Of a stretch of DNA of 64,000 nt, positions 12,796 through 26,592 are shown piece by piece. The DNA comes from Acanthacorydalis orientalis (lineage: Eukaryota; Arthropoda; Insecta; Megaloptera; Corydalidae): positions 21,813,969 to 21,877,968 of the forward strand of contig CM068319.1 of assembly GCA_034766995.1 (NCBI GenBank), given 5' to 3'. The number at the start of each line of letters is the position of its first letter. Position 1 is the stretch's first letter. The notes beneath the pieces are model-generated. The model saw only the letters and a list, made by a program, of their open reading frames with translations. It ran no database searches and was not told where the DNA came from. The position numbers and the translations under genes are program-made.

Positions 12796-13676
12796 AAGAA
12801 TTTAAATATGATAAACTAAATATACATTTTTCCATGAACAATATTTAATTTTTTAAACTATTTTTTTAATTTAATTTAAAATTTTGAATAGGCAGTCGTG
12901 TCAGAGTTTTTCATGACGATTATAGGGTATCTCATACGTAAATTATGTATTAATGTTTGCTGTTATGAAAACATTAATACATATTTAATGTAAGTTATTA
13001 TATTTTTGCAAATATTACGACTATATATATTAGAAAATAATTTTAAATTTCACTTCAGATTTATTGTTTTAAAAAATATAATTTTGCCATATAATATTGT
13101 TTTGTTGTTAAGTGTACTCCATTTTCATACAATATGATTATTATTTCTCTTTTATGAAGGAAAATAAATAAATTTAATAAAAAAGAGTTAAGTGTTGGTG
13201 ATAATTGTTTGTTTATCAAAAGTGATGTAATTAATTAATCAGAAATTGAATTCTTGACCTTTTCAAAACACCGAATCGAGAGGTTAAAATACAAAAGAAA
13301 GACTAAGTAAAGCAAAATACATAATATTTTATTTTCATTATAGAAACTGGTATAATATGAACTTAATATTGATGTTTCATGTTTTCTTTGAAAAGAAAGA
13401 TTGTTTTTTTTCGCAAGTAAATTAAATTCAGTTTCGAAGAAATATTCTAACTAGTTAATTTTTTCAATACATTTATGTAATTTAAGCTAATACAAGTACT
13501 TTGAGCTGATTTGAATTGAATTCTGTGTATAAACAACGAATTTATCTATAATCAACACCTCATTGGCTTTGATAGCAATCAGAAATAGAATAAAAGCTCT
13601 TTGATGAAATATTCTTGACGATGTACTTTTAGTAATGTTGATGTCTATTGCAACATCATTTTGCTAAACAAATATA

Positions 13677-13724
<48 letters not shown>

Positions 13725-13746
13725 ATGTATATATATAAGATTTATG

Positions 13747-13784
<38 letters not shown>

Positions 13785-14919
13785 ATATGATAACATCAAT
13801 ATTTTTGTCAAACAATTCTATTTTATTAATAATATTTTTTATCATATAGTCAATATTTGCTTTTTTAATTATACGAATGTATATTTATAATGTAAATAGA
13901 TAAATTAAATTAATTTCAGCACATGTATATAATATCTCATAAAGGTTTAAATCTAATATATAATGTTTCAACTTGATAATGATGTAAGCTCTACATGACA
14001 TTATAGCAGCAACAAGTTATTATCCTCTCATGAATGTATTATCTTGTACTCTTTGAACGATTCGGAAAATTCGATATTAGTTCTGTATAGTTTATATATG
14101 AAGATTTATTTTAAATATTCAGTACATCACATAGTTCAAGAGGCTTTGGTACGAAGGTTAATCTATGACATGTATTTACAATATTACGTTATAATTATCA
14201 TAACTCTTAAGGGCTTCATATTCTCTCAGTTTTAGTAACTGTTTTACATGAACGTTTTTAAAATCTACAGATAAACACAAGAAAATTTTGTAAAAATCGA
14301 TTATAGGTATTAAAACATATAAAATCAACTTGAGTTTTATTTTACAGGGGTAAACATGTATGGTGTTATTTATGTTTCATAGAACTAAGTAAAAGATAAG
14401 ATTATACTGATATATATCAAATGGTAATTTTCTTACCATGAATAAAAATATTTTTATTATTTATCAACTTAATTATAAAATTAAAAATGCAATTATTTGG
14501 GAATAAACTGAACTAATTAGTATTTATTAAATGCTTATGAGTGTTTAAGGAAAAATACAATTTGGTTAAAATTATAAGATTTAAAATAGTATAGGAAAAA
14601 TTGTCGCTAAAACCGAATGCATTCTATATTTATATTTCTAAAGAATAACATTTTAAAATATTACAAATTTGTCCCTCAATTCTTAAATGAAATATATAAA
14701 TTATATATTCACTATTTGGTAATATTTAAAATTGTTCGATTATTTATTTTACTAATTAATTTATTATGTTGTAGTTTCGTATTTATATAAAATTAAATTT
14801 CTCTATGTATAATATTTCATTGAATAAAATGAACGTATACTGTTAATAAAAAATACAATTCCTGTTTTAAAAATTTAATTGTGGTTTGATTACTTTAATA
14901 TTTAAAAACTTATATTAAG

Positions 14920-14970
<51 letters not shown>

Positions 14971-15439
14971 TACAAATATAGATATAGATACAAATATATA
15001 AACAATTGAAATAAATAGATTTAATTTACCTTATTATTATTGATTGCAAACATTGTTGTACATCGATATCTGTAAAAAAAATATTAATTAAATAATAGAA
15101 TAAGAAATATTACTTTTTTAAACAGTTTGTTTTTTAATTTTAAGTAACAAACACTTTTTTTTCGTTGGTAAATATTTATTGAGTTTGAGAACGAGTTTAT
15201 TTATAAATGTAAAAAGTTGTAATCATTTCTTAAATAAGAAACTTTTAAATAAAAACTATATATAGAACTGTCAGCAAGACCATAGAAAAAAGATCTAACC
15301 TGTTTATTTTGTATCATAGCATAAATCATTATAAAAAGAATACCTTGAATTAAAAATAACTTTTTAACGGTTTAATATTTACGTAGTTTATGTACGTAGA
15401 GTTGTATTCAATTTTATATAATATTTTCTTTTCTTTCAG

Positions 15440-15491
15440 ATTTCGTCTGCTTCTGCAAAATTCAGCTGTCATTTAAAATGAATTTTAATAT
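15440..15491 (+). other. candidate small exon with start codon (speculative)
   Basis: A strong pyrimidine tract and acceptor, TTTTCTTTTCTTTCAG, ends at 15439. Fifty-two bases later there is a near-consensus donor, GTAAGTG, at 15492. Between them lies an ATG in a good insect start context (TTTAAAATGAA, ATG at 15478-15480), giving Met-Asn-Phe-Asn plus two bases before the donor. This would suit a first coding exon of an AT-rich insect gene. No partner exon was identified, so a chance pairing of two splice-like sites remains quite possible. Confidence 0.22.
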
Positions 15492-15566
15492 GTAAGTGTA
15501 TTATATATACAATTATTTTAATAATTTTACAACCAACATAATTTCCTTGAATTCTTACATATATAT

Positions 15567-15653
<87 letters not shown>

Positions 15654-16286
15654 ATATAATTCAAATTTTTCTTCGAACAATTTTTAGAGAAATTTGTTTA
15701 TTCATTCATAATATTATTACAGTAAACATTTTTATTAAAGTGTATTTCTTTCTTTATATACTTCATACATTCAAGAAATGACAGGTTGAAATATTTATAT
15801 AAATTATTTCTGTAATGGTAGATAGTTACTGTATCTTCATAACGTAACTTTAATTAGTGGAAGTAAAGTACTTTTTGAAAGCTGCTATTTTCGGAATATT
15901 CGCTAAACACTTATGTTTGCTAGTACAGTATCTTCACTATTAATAACATTACAGAGACATAATTAAATCGATATAATTCATTAAGGTCAATATTTAATTA
16001 AGAAAGTCTACGAAATGTATTTTCTTTTTCGACTTTTAATTTTAGTGTATGTTTTAATAAATTATGTATCTAAAAATGTACAATTAAGTACACATTCAAT
16101 AAAATGAATGATGTATTATTTTAAAGGTTTAATCTGGTATTTTAGTTTATTTGATTTTTTATTCTGATTATTCTGATTTGATATATTCCGATTATTTATT
16201 TATTTTTTTGTCTATGGAGTGAGTTAAAATTAAATTTAAGAATAATTTGTTATCGATGCGTTTATCTGTGTAAAAAATTAATAATT

Positions 16287-16332
<46 letters not shown>

Positions 16333-17116
16333 AACATGTTTGGTAATAATTTAATATTTTATATACGTTTGAAAATAATAAAGGAGCGTTTATTAACAAG
16401 TAAAATATCCAAAATTAAAACATAAAAATTTAGCAATTATAGGTTATAACCTTATATAGGAATAAATAGTTAAGTGATAGAAATTAAAGTATATTTCATT
16501 TTTATTATGTATTATTAGTAAAACTAATAAATAAAATATCATTGTTCAATAATTTAAAGGATTGAATGAGTAATAATTTAAGGGATTGAAAAGAAAATCT
16601 TAACAGAATATACAATATTTTGAGAACGAAAACTGTTTGTTGTATTTTAAATTTCATTACAAAAATTAAATAAATTCACACATGTCATATAATCAAATCA
16701 TTTGATAATATAACTCAATTTGGTTAGATTATCAAATTAGTTTCGCCAAACTCGGTAGTTGTAACACAAAATTCATGATTTAAACTTCGGAACTTCATCT
16801 TTTTCATGGTATTAGTTGAAATTTTATTCGTCAAAAAAATATGGTTTTCCATTATAGCACGATCAGTCAATGTGAGATTATTTAAATTTTAGTGTAGATT
16901 CGTTGTTTTCTCTCTGCAACGTCTATCAGAATATAACGCTGATTATAATTTCATGATAATAATATTTTTTTGAAATAGTTTCTCTTGAATATTTTATTAA
17001 ATAATATAAAAAAATCTTTTTTTTTATTTTCAATATTATACAAAAATATTGTATTAATAAATAAATATTTTGAAATTTCAATAATTCCTAATCATTATTT
17101 TAGAAGCTTCAATGAA

Positions 17117-17176
<60 letters not shown>

Positions 17177-17951
17177 TAATAGAATATTCTTAATAATAAA
17201 GATTTGTGATTAGATGTTTGAGAATCGGAGCTAACAATGCTTACGAATAGCTTTCCATATTATTTGATGCGACATAATATTTTTGTCGAATAATTTCCCT
17301 GAAGAGTTGAAGATTTCGGTTTGATTCAAATTCACAATAGCTTTGCAGATTATTGATAAAAATAAGATATTACAATATTTTGTATACCTATAGAAATTCT
17401 TGCATATTTTTGTACGAATAATCAACATTATCTTCACGAGATAAAAACAACTTACACTTTCATTATTTTTAATGGTTTACATTTTATTCAATTTTCGATT
17501 TCTTAAATTTAAGTTTATATTCAATGTCTGAAAAAAAACATTAAAAATTATTACCTTCATTTATAGTACTCGTCGTTAACAATCCTCATACCATTTATTT
17601 TTATTGTTATTTCAACGTATGTTGTTAATAGATAAAAATTGTATACAAGACAGAATTCATTGTTATTACGTCGTCTCGCAACATGCAAAATCATAATTGC
17701 GAAAGAACTATGTACAACAGGTGTGCTTACGGTTGTATAAGCTTTTTATTCTTCGCATTTTCTTGATATATTCTTTTACTTTAAAAAGAATCGTTAAATG
17801 TCAAATTAAAATAGAAGTTTAAGAGCGATTACAGAGTTTCCAAACAATATAAATCGAGTTTCGGTGAGAAGAATTTCGGTTGGTTTGGTACTCATTTATA
17901 TTTAATATCGTTTCTACGTTATGTTTCTTTTTATACACTTCAATATGGATA

Positions 17952-18007
<56 letters not shown>

Positions 18008-19599
18008 AATGTCTGTGAATTTTCATTCGAAATTTTCCACGCCGATGAAGACTGACTTTGGCTTGTTATATTAGCGCTGAAGGAAATAAAATTTATTCGA
18101 TTTAATGCGTATTCATTAGGACGAAATTGTTCCATTTGCATCTTAACATTTCCATGACTAATTTTTATGTTGATGTACAAGGACTAAAATGTTATCATTT
18201 TATTTGTATAATTTTCCATCTCGTCTATTACATAAAGAACAAATGATTAATTAAAAGGCATATTCATTCGTATTGAATTAAATAATATAGATATAATTAT
18301 GTAAACAAAATTAAAATTTTACTTGAATGTCCTTTTGAAAATATTCGCTGGTGTTTTGTATGTACTTACATATTTTAAATTATAAATTTACAAATTTATG
18401 CAAATTATTCTTATTAAAATGTATTTCAATGTATTTTGTATTTAAAATGTATTTCTTTTTAAACTAATGTACTTTTTAAAATTTTAATAGTGAGTTCTTT
18501 AATATCCAAATTTTAATGCATTAGTCTTAAATTGATATCAGGATAAAATAACGAATACGTTTATTTCTTTTGTATATAATTTGCTCCAGTGTGTATTATG
18601 AGCTATTTACGAATTTTCCTGTCAACTACATTAAATATATATATTATAAAAATATAATAAATATGTTTGCCACACTTTAAAAACAAGAAAACTTTTTATC
18701 CATTCAATGTCATTCATAAAATGTTACTTCTGTAACCTAGTTCTTGTTTTTTTCTTGAATTTTTACTATTCTTTCAATAGTACTATTTCGAGTCTTTTCA
18801 TTTGTATTAGGTATAAAAATGTCAATTAATTCTGATTTTAAATTTATTTTCATGTGTTAATGCATTTTTATATAGTAAATGCAAAGGAATTTTGAATTTC
18901 TTTTGAATATATTTACTCCAAAACAAAGAATCGCGTCGTTTGTAATAATTGTTCATGCATTAACATTTACTAGTGTATTAAGTTTGATATTTATTTCATA
19001 TTTAGTTGTTTTATTTTATTACTTATAAGTTGTTCAAAACATTTTCTCCTAAGAACAATTGTAAAGGAATAGGAAATTTTAATGCAATGAGCAGTACATT
19101 ATCAAAGAAATAAATAATTCATTTTTTTTTAATAAAAGTTGTGTGACAAATTATCTAATTATTTCCACAATTAAAAATCAAAATAAATAAGGACGAATTT
19201 TCAACTTAATACATATAAAAATAAATAAGTTGTATTTAACGTTTTTTACATTTTTTAAATTAATATTTCCATGATAACATTATTAAATTCAACATAATTA
19301 CATTTGAACTGTATCTGAATTTTTCTGCATTGAAACTTTTTTATTCTAGCCTATCTTTATTAATCATATAAAATATAAACTTTAACATATATTCTCGGGT
19401 TAAAAAACGTGAGCTTAAAAGCAAAGAAATTGTATTTATAAATAATAAAAAATACAACTATATAGTAGTCCTACTCACCAAAGTAGAATATGTTTAATCT
19501 CTACTCGTTGAAGACTTTGATTGAGTCTTCATTTTTGTAGTTAATAGTTTAGAATCTGACTATAGATTACTACTATAGATTATTAATATAAAAGTTTAG
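15492..19599. repeat. AT desert with (TA)n arrays
   Basis: Arrays lie at about 15560-15650, 16290-16331, 17119-17174 and 17955-18006. A slightly richer patch at 18007-18180 reads in minus frame as a 55-residue stretch without stops (QMEQFRPNEYALNRINFISF and onward). It is not recognised and may be chance. The part 18190-19480 is featureless AT-rich sequence. Confidence 0.85.
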
Positions 19600-19676
19600 G
19601 AAAAATGGCAATGAAACCCAATATTATCTCGGGAGTCACACAGAGTAGCTTTGGGAGTCACAATATGACCACCGTT

Positions 19677-19678
<2 letters not shown>
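19600..19678 (-). mobile_element. possible hAT-like terminal fragment
   Basis: Just before a long (TA)n array is a patch with TCGGGAGTCACACAGAGTAG and GGGAGTCACAATATGACCAC, so GGGAGTCACA occurs twice (19631-19640 and 19653-19662). On the minus strand it reads inward as CAACGGTGGTCATATTGTGA, then CTCCC. This resembles the CAGxGGTxxTCA plus GACTCCC/GGGTC style of hAT ends. No second end or transposase accompanies it. The call rests on resemblance of style only. Confidence 0.3.
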
Positions 19679-19742
<64 letters not shown>

Positions 19743-19958
19743 ATCTGTTATAAAAAGTATATTATTGATGATAATTTATTTTAAGGTTAAGTTTCATATA
19801 CAAAAAACAATTTAAAGCTCTTAGTTTTATCATTTGTATATATTTTTTTGTTTTTAAGGTCGATTGATTCTTTTTGAAGAATTTTATTTTAAATAAAAAA
19901 TTAATAATTATATGTTATGATAAATTTTACATTAATTGCTTATTATTCATTTGTTACC

Positions 19959-19991
<33 letters not shown>

Positions 19992-20340
19992 AATACATGC
20001 ATACATAATACATATAAAAAAGACAGATAATACAATTATTTTTATTAAAATCTTTATTGTGACAGTGTATTCTATTAATATATTTTAAATTGTATTTATG
20101 GGTGTTACTGAAGTGTACAAAGAAAGCTGTATGTTTCATAATACTATTTATTTAATTTTGATAGGTTCATAGAAATGTTGACAGAATTCAGAGGTTGTAG
20201 TTTAGAAAAACATATTGAAAAATGTCACTTTTTCTATTGAGTTTTTGTAAAAGTACATATTTTTGAAAGGTATGAAAATAGAGTTTAATACTTTTTTGTA
20301 AATCGAAGAAGACATGGAGGAAAGGAGATTGTAACATTTA

Positions 20341-20376
<36 letters not shown>

Positions 20377-20403
20377 ATGTAATATGTATATATATATAAT
20401 ATA

Positions 20404-20474
<71 letters not shown>

Positions 20475-20844
20475 GTAATGAACTTGAGAAAAACTTGTTT
20501 ACTGAATATTGATTTTTATTTAAGTTTCGTCGATGTGTTAAAAATATTGGTATTGTTATTATGCTTTTTTCATGTTTTATATATTAATTGTGATATAAAC
20601 GATAATTTATATATAATGTGGACAGGTTTTACATAAATTTCCACGCATAACCGATGAACTTAACATCGTTATTATTCTTGTGGAAATTATTAATGTCTAC
20701 ATTTTAAGTATAAACATTATTCGCAAGTGAAGTTAATTAAGTAACATGTTAGGATATTAGTTTTTAATATTGTATATTTAGTATAGTTATTTTTATTTTT
20801 CGTTTCTGGTTTTAAGAATATTGCCATTCACAAACTTCTTGTGC

Positions 20845-20913
<69 letters not shown>

Positions 20914-21223
20914 TAGGCATGGGCATAAGAGAGAAATAGTATATTTGTGTGCATGCGTATTACCAAAAATAATTGAATTTGATTTATAAGCCATGAATTT
21001 TAAATTATTAGTGTTTCAATTTCGCTTCATTGTACCAATTCCCAATTTCGGCAAGCAAGCGGAATGAAATTTATAATTCAAAACCTCATAAATAAACTAA
21101 AAGTGTATAGTTCAATATTTGAACAAACGAGCAAGAGTCGATTTTTTTGAACATTATATTAATAGAAAGACTATACGTTTTTTTTCATCGATTTTCTATA
21201 AATAATTTTTACAATAAATAGAG

Positions 21224-21273
<50 letters not shown>

Positions 21274-21284
21274 TTATACATACA

Positions 21285-21324
<40 letters not shown>

Positions 21325-21374
21325 GACTGTAATAATTGAATTTGACATATTGCCCCCAGCACCAACAGTTAAAT

Positions 21375-21413
<39 letters not shown>

Positions 21414-21647
21414 TAACAACCGTGGTTTTCACTCAGAACAATACAACGTACAACGATTTGTCGGTACAACGATTTGTTACGTCATGTCATTTGAACAGAA
21501 TTCAGGTTTATTAATTAACAATTAGGTGTTTTACGGGCCAAATGGTTTCGTTCATGAATCTCGAATGATGACAATCAAATTTAGCTATAAATTTTGAATC
21601 AATCTGCTAGAATATGTAGAAGGATATTTTGCAATATTGACTTGATA

Positions 21648-21708
<61 letters not shown>
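19679..21708. repeat. dense (TA)n array region
   Basis: Arrays lie at about 19679-19740, 19959-19991, 20342-20370, 20408-20472, 20850-20912, 21225-21266, 21284-21321, 21379-21411 and 21652-21706. Between them is AT-rich unique sequence. A patch at 21415-21540 is richer and holds a direct repeat, GTACAACGATTTGT at 21448 and again at 21464 (16-bp period). No gene is seen. Confidence 0.9.
20850..20912. repeat. compound microsatellite (TA)n(TG)n
   Basis: About 18 TA repeats pass directly into about 13 TG repeats. On the other strand this is CA before TA, the same order as the array at 3786. Confidence 0.95.
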
Positions 21709-22771
21709 CGTTGGCGATTTGAAAAATAAATTGGTTCGATATTAGTGATACCAGCTTCAGTTTCAAAGTGTAATACGGAAGGATTTCAAATTTCAATTCA
21801 GCTAATTTTTGCTGAGCGAGAACGCTTGTATGAGATGGTGGTGCATTGTAATGGTGAAACAACACTATTTTCTTGGTTATTCCGGGACAATTTTCTGGGA
21901 TCACTGCTTTCAACTTCACTAAAAGTGTTTCGTCGTATTAGTCACTAACTGTTTTTCGCTTCGGAAGATCAAGAGAATTCCTTTCGCATCACAGAAAACT
22001 GACACCAACACCTTTCCAGCCGAATGAACCGTCTTTGCTTTCCTCGGAGCGATTTCGCCGCGTTCATTCTATTTTTTTTGATTGCTTTTTCTATTCTATT
22101 GTGTAATTGTGAATCTAAGTTGCATCCATGGTCACAAAATGATGTATGAAATGAATTAGATTATTTTTAAACAGTTCAACAAAGTCGGGTGATGTTCGCG
22201 TACGATTTCGTTTTTGCTCTGTAGTGAGAAAACGCGGCACCCATTTTTCGAAAAGTTTTTTTATACACAATTCATTATGCAAAATTAAATATATACGCTC
22301 AGTTGAGATGATTGTGATCTCTGATATCTCGCTCACTTTCACTCTTTTGTCGAACGAAACCATATCGCGGACTTTATCGATGTTTTATGGCGTGACAGCT
22401 GTTCTCAGGGCTCCTGAGCGTGCTGCATCTTCAGTGCTCGTACTGACACGTTTAAATTCATTCATTCAAAGTCGAACGGTTTTATAGGATGAACAAGATT
22501 CATCCAATATAGAAAATATCCTCTCATGGATTTCTTTCGCTGTTTTAATGTTGAAAAAATTATCAAATCGCACGTCGAATTTCGATTTTATTCATTGTAT
22601 CCTTTCTCTCGAAATGTTTGTGTCGGAACAACTATCAAACGAAGAATTAATGGCGGAATGACTTGCAACTGAACATAGGTTACTAAAAGGGATGGAACTA
22701 TATTAAAACTTATGCAGTTTCACCCTTTCCTTCACCGAGTATACGAATCAAGTTACTCTTCAAACCACCCT
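21709..22771 (-). mobile_element. mariner element, family B, copy 1 (most complete)
   Basis: This 1063-bp minus-strand element has both ends recognisable. The right (5') end on the minus strand reads AGGGTGGTTTGAAGAGTAAC followed by TTGATTCG, next to a TA at 22772-22773. The left (3') end reads CGTTGGCGATTTG and further in AATTGGTTCGATATTA, next to TA at 21707-21708. The same ends occur at 45668-46358. Both sides run directly into (TA)n. A deletion removes the part of the transposase gene between the second catalytic motif and the 3' end, about 200 bp relative to a standard mariner. Several frameshifts and stops make it inactive. Confidence 0.93.
21850..22600 (-). pseudogene. mariner transposase, N-terminal and central part
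   Basis: The reading direction is right to left, with start-like MNKIEIRRAI near 22595. After frameshifts come the DNA-binding domain remnants KTAKEIHERI, SYKTVRLW and NEFKRVSTSTED, then KVRDMVSFDKR, LHNELCIKKLFEKWVPRFLT and TEQKRNRTR. The first catalytic block is VTMDAT (family VTMDETW), with the Asp kept but the next Glu now Ala and the Trp codon now TAG. The second block reads VLFHHYNAPPSHTS, where the family has HQDNAP, so the second catalytic Asp is Tyr. A conserved AELKFEILP follows, and the third Asp region is deleted. It is clearly dead. Confidence 0.92.
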
Positions 22772-23514
22772 TATATATATATATATACATGTGTGTATGT
22801 GTTTGTATTTGTGCAGTGGTGATCATGACTGAAGTAATTCAAGAGCTTTGTAACAAGGAAATAAAACTGGATTTTATTCTTTAAAGAAATTTCTATAATC
22901 TTGTAATAAATTTTATTGAATTTACATTGAAAAAAAATTATCCGTTCAAATCGCCTTCCCCCTCCAATATTAAATCTTAAATGCGCCACTGTGTGTGTAT
23001 GCTTGATGATTATGTTACTTTGAAAATATTATTTTTAAAATCAATACCAGCATTGTAGGTTAAAATATAAGAAAGTATTTATTAAAGTTAAAAAAATCTC
23101 TTTCTTAATATAACAAACAAACAATAATAATGAAAAATGCTTGAAAGTATAAAAGTAAGGCATAAAACAAAGATTATATTGTTTGTTCTCTATTATATAC
23201 TGTATTTATATATAATATTTATATATAAACATTATCATCAAAATTAAATAAATAAATACAATTTAGTATGTTTTATATGAAAATAATATCTTTTTATGTA
23301 TTTTAAATAAAAATAATATGAATATTGTACTTTCAAATTAACTGACCTATCAGGCTTTTATTTCATTTCTATCAATATTTGGAATAATGTTGAATTTAAA
23401 TATTTTATTATTATAAAAAAAACCAGTAGACATATTTATTGATTTGAACTTATATAACTTTAGTTTAATAAAATCTAAAATACAATTTCAATTAGGAACG
23501 ATACACCTCTTTTT

Positions 23515-23739
23515 TCAAAAAAGTTGAAAACTATTATTGTTACATTTGAATTGTAACAGAAAACATAAAAACGAAATATCGTCGAATTGTATTTCCACGA
23601 AATTATTATACATACCGCACGCGGCACAAATAATTATTCTGGATTTGTATATACGACCAATTGAATTATTTAATATTTTCCTGTCTGTTTTTCTAGCAAA
23701 TTGGAACTGAAATCGTTTACGTTGTCCGTAATTGAACAT
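23515..23739 (-). other. orphan open frame / candidate first exon (speculative)
   Basis: An ATG at 23737-23739 in good context (ACAATG) opens a 74-codon frame beginning MFNYGQRKRFQFQFARKTDR. The first 41 codons are basic, mixed in composition and use some GC-containing codons, and they end at GCG followed by the donor-like GTATGT (GT at 23614-23615). The part beyond that site is hydrophobic and lower in complexity, so the coding part could be an exon of about 124 bp. I do not recognise the protein. At this base composition an open frame of this length is not by itself unusual. Confidence 0.2.
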
Positions 23740-23939
23740 TGTATAGAACAGTAAAAATAAACATCACTTAATCGAAAAAAACAATATCTCTTGTTTTGAA
23801 ACGAGTTTTGTTATCGCCATTTCAAATGTGTAAATATACAGTTGGTCATAATTTTAAACGAAAATTTTTTGAAAAGTACTTTCTGGAAACTAGTTTTCTA
23901 AATTCATTAATTAATGTTTTTAAAGTTTTCGATTTCTAA

Positions 23940-24000
<61 letters not shown>

Positions 24001-24031
24001 GTATATATTTATATATATATATATATATATA

Positions 24032-24274
24032 CATATGAGTGAAAAATTGTGCTGCATGAAATAAATTATTTTAATAGGGCTGGTATACTTGCATTCAAAG
24101 AAGCTTTAAATCCGATCAATATCAAAAACTGCGTTTTAAAATCAGCATTGAAGTGAAATGTTCATTTAAATATTTATAAAACTTAAATATTTTTAAAAAA
24201 AATGAAAAAATACATTTCTTATTAACAAATTGGCAGAATACGATGAAAAATTACTTTCAAATAAAAACATTTAG

Positions 24275-24306
<32 letters not shown>

Positions 24307-24580
24307 ATATACATATACATACTATATATATATATATATACATATGAGTAAAAAATTGTGCTGCATGAAATAAATTATTTTAATACGGTTGGTTTACTTG
24401 CATTCAAAGAGGCTTCAAATCTGACCAATACAAAAAACTGCGTTTTAAAATCAGCATTGAAGTGAAATGTTGATTTAAATATTTATAAATATTACATATT
24501 TTTAAAAAAATGAAGAAACACATTTCTTATTAACAAATTGAGAGAATATGATCAAAAATTACTTTCAAATAAAAAACTTA

Positions 24581-24590
<10 letters not shown>
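24032..24590. repeat. tandem segmental duplication, about 245-bp unit, 309-bp period
   Basis: Copy 1 (24032-24277) and copy 2 (24341-24590) share long near-identical blocks such as AAATTGTGCTGCATGAAATA, ACTTGCATTCAAAGA and GCGTTTTAAAATCAGCATTG. They show roughly 90 percent identity by eye. Each copy is bordered by (TA)n arrays, and the arrays between them fill out the period. Neither copy encodes anything recognisable. The likely origin is unequal exchange or slippage between neighbouring TA arrays. Confidence 0.93.
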
Positions 24591-24612
<22 letters not shown>

Positions 24613-24691
24613 TTGCCATTCATTCTACAAAATGGAAAATCATGGAAGAGGTCTTTATCCAGCAATCGATTGATAGAGGCTGATAGTGATG

Positions 24692-24750
<59 letters not shown>

Positions 24751-25220
24751 TTAATCACATAAATTAAATCAAAATGTATGAATTTTTAAAATATTTGCCT
24801 ACTTAAGTATATAGATTGAAAACGATCATTTAAATAAGAAACAAAATAAATTAATTACATGAATATAAACAAACATCTTGTCTTGTTTTATTTATCAACT
24901 TTTTTCGAATTTACATCTTATTTACTTACACGTTGATTATTCGATTCAATACTGTCATGTTTGTTTCTCATCATTATCGTTTGTTAGTCTTTCGTTATAA
25001 GTAACTTATTTATTTAGCTAATTTAGGATATATCTCCCTCACAATATCCGACATAGTGTTTATTGATTCAATATTTAAACATTATTCATGTTTTTGAAGA
25101 AATGTAAATATTTATTTATGATATTTAAATCTTGACGCTAATGTTAATTTTGACTTGAATGCTTATTTTAATTTACTAATTAAAATACCCGCACACATAT
25201 TTATATATATATACATATAT

Positions 25221-25265
<45 letters not shown>

Positions 25266-25811
25266 GTGGTTGTGTGTGTGCGTTACGGTGATTTAAGTAT
25301 TTTTTGTAAATATCTAAAAGCTCGACTATTTGTTGTGCCAAATTTTGTTAAATACTTATACTTACCAAATTCGATTATTAAATATTATTATTAATACAAT
25401 CTGGACAAACAATTAAAAATCGATCGATATTCATACGATACAAATATAATTTATAGAAAATACGAACACAAATTTTATAAAACTATTAGTATTTTAAAAA
25501 AATATTCAATTGTTATGCTTATAAATTAAATATAGGTAAAATTTATTTTTATTCATTTAATGTTTTTCCATTTATTTATTCCATCTTTATTTTTATTTTA
25601 GAAACGATTTTCCTTATAATAAACACATTTTCTCATGTTTTTGAAACTACTCTTCAAACAAAACCGACATCTCGAACTGAAATTTATTCAGTATTGATTA
25701 TTGTATATCAAACTATTCACAGATGTTATTCTGATTTCATATACCTAATCATTGATATTATTAAATTCCATAGTTTCTCTTTGGAAGAGACACTCTTTGA
25801 ACTATAAAGAT

Positions 25812-25887
<76 letters not shown>

Positions 25888-26550
25888 TGTTGTGCTTATA
25901 CTTATGTATAGAAAATATGATGGAGACACAAATGTCTTAAGGGAAAATATATAATACTTTGACGTGTTCATTGATCAATATGCTGCCACTGTCGATAAGA
26001 TCAAATATGTTTTTCTGAATGGAGGAAAAATATGTGTACGTATGCGTATACGCATAACCTGAGGTGACATGTGATACTCGCAGATAGTGAATTTATTTAC
26101 AAAATTCGAAAGAAGATTTTGCTATCACATAATCTAACAGGATGTGAATTATTTATGTGGAAAACTTTTTCATTAATTTCGTCTTCTTATAATAAGATAT
26201 TAATATTGATATTTTTATAGTAAATAGAACTAAACGCAAGCAATACATCAAATAAATTAATATTTTGGAAAATTGTTTTGTGTGAAATAAATCTGTAGCT
26301 ATATAAGTTAAATTTTCAGCAAAAAAAAATGCAATAGTAAATAATATATGTTTATTATTGTATTCATATTATTCGTTAAATTACATTTTTATAAATTCTA
26401 TTCATATTAAAATAACACCTGTTGTACATAAAACAACATAATATTAACGTATACAAGCCTGTTAGTTGTTCTATAAATCATCACAATTTATTTTTCAATA
26501 GTTTAATACTGAAATGGTAATGTTAAAAAGTTTATTAATGATATTGCTGT

Positions 26551-26592
<42 letters not shown>

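Larger units (their letters stand above)
12091..15438. repeat. AT desert with (TA)n arrays
   Basis: No firm gene. Arrays lie at about 12182-12210, 13678-13718, 13745-13782 and 14924-14968 (followed by TAGATACAAATA steps to 15000). The array-free stretch 12260-13670 includes a 21-bp tandem duplication near 12754-12795. The longest open frames (about 60 codons near 14044) are within what chance gives at this base composition. Confidence 0.85.

Noticed and set aside
21448..21477. 16-bp period direct repeat GTACAACGATTTGT
   Set aside because: Only two copies in otherwise unremarkable sequence, likely a small slippage event.
24610..24692. Short protein-like patch between two TA arrays (NGKSWKRSLSSNRLIEADSD)
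   Set aside because: Only about 28 residues, with no start, splice sites or recognisable family.
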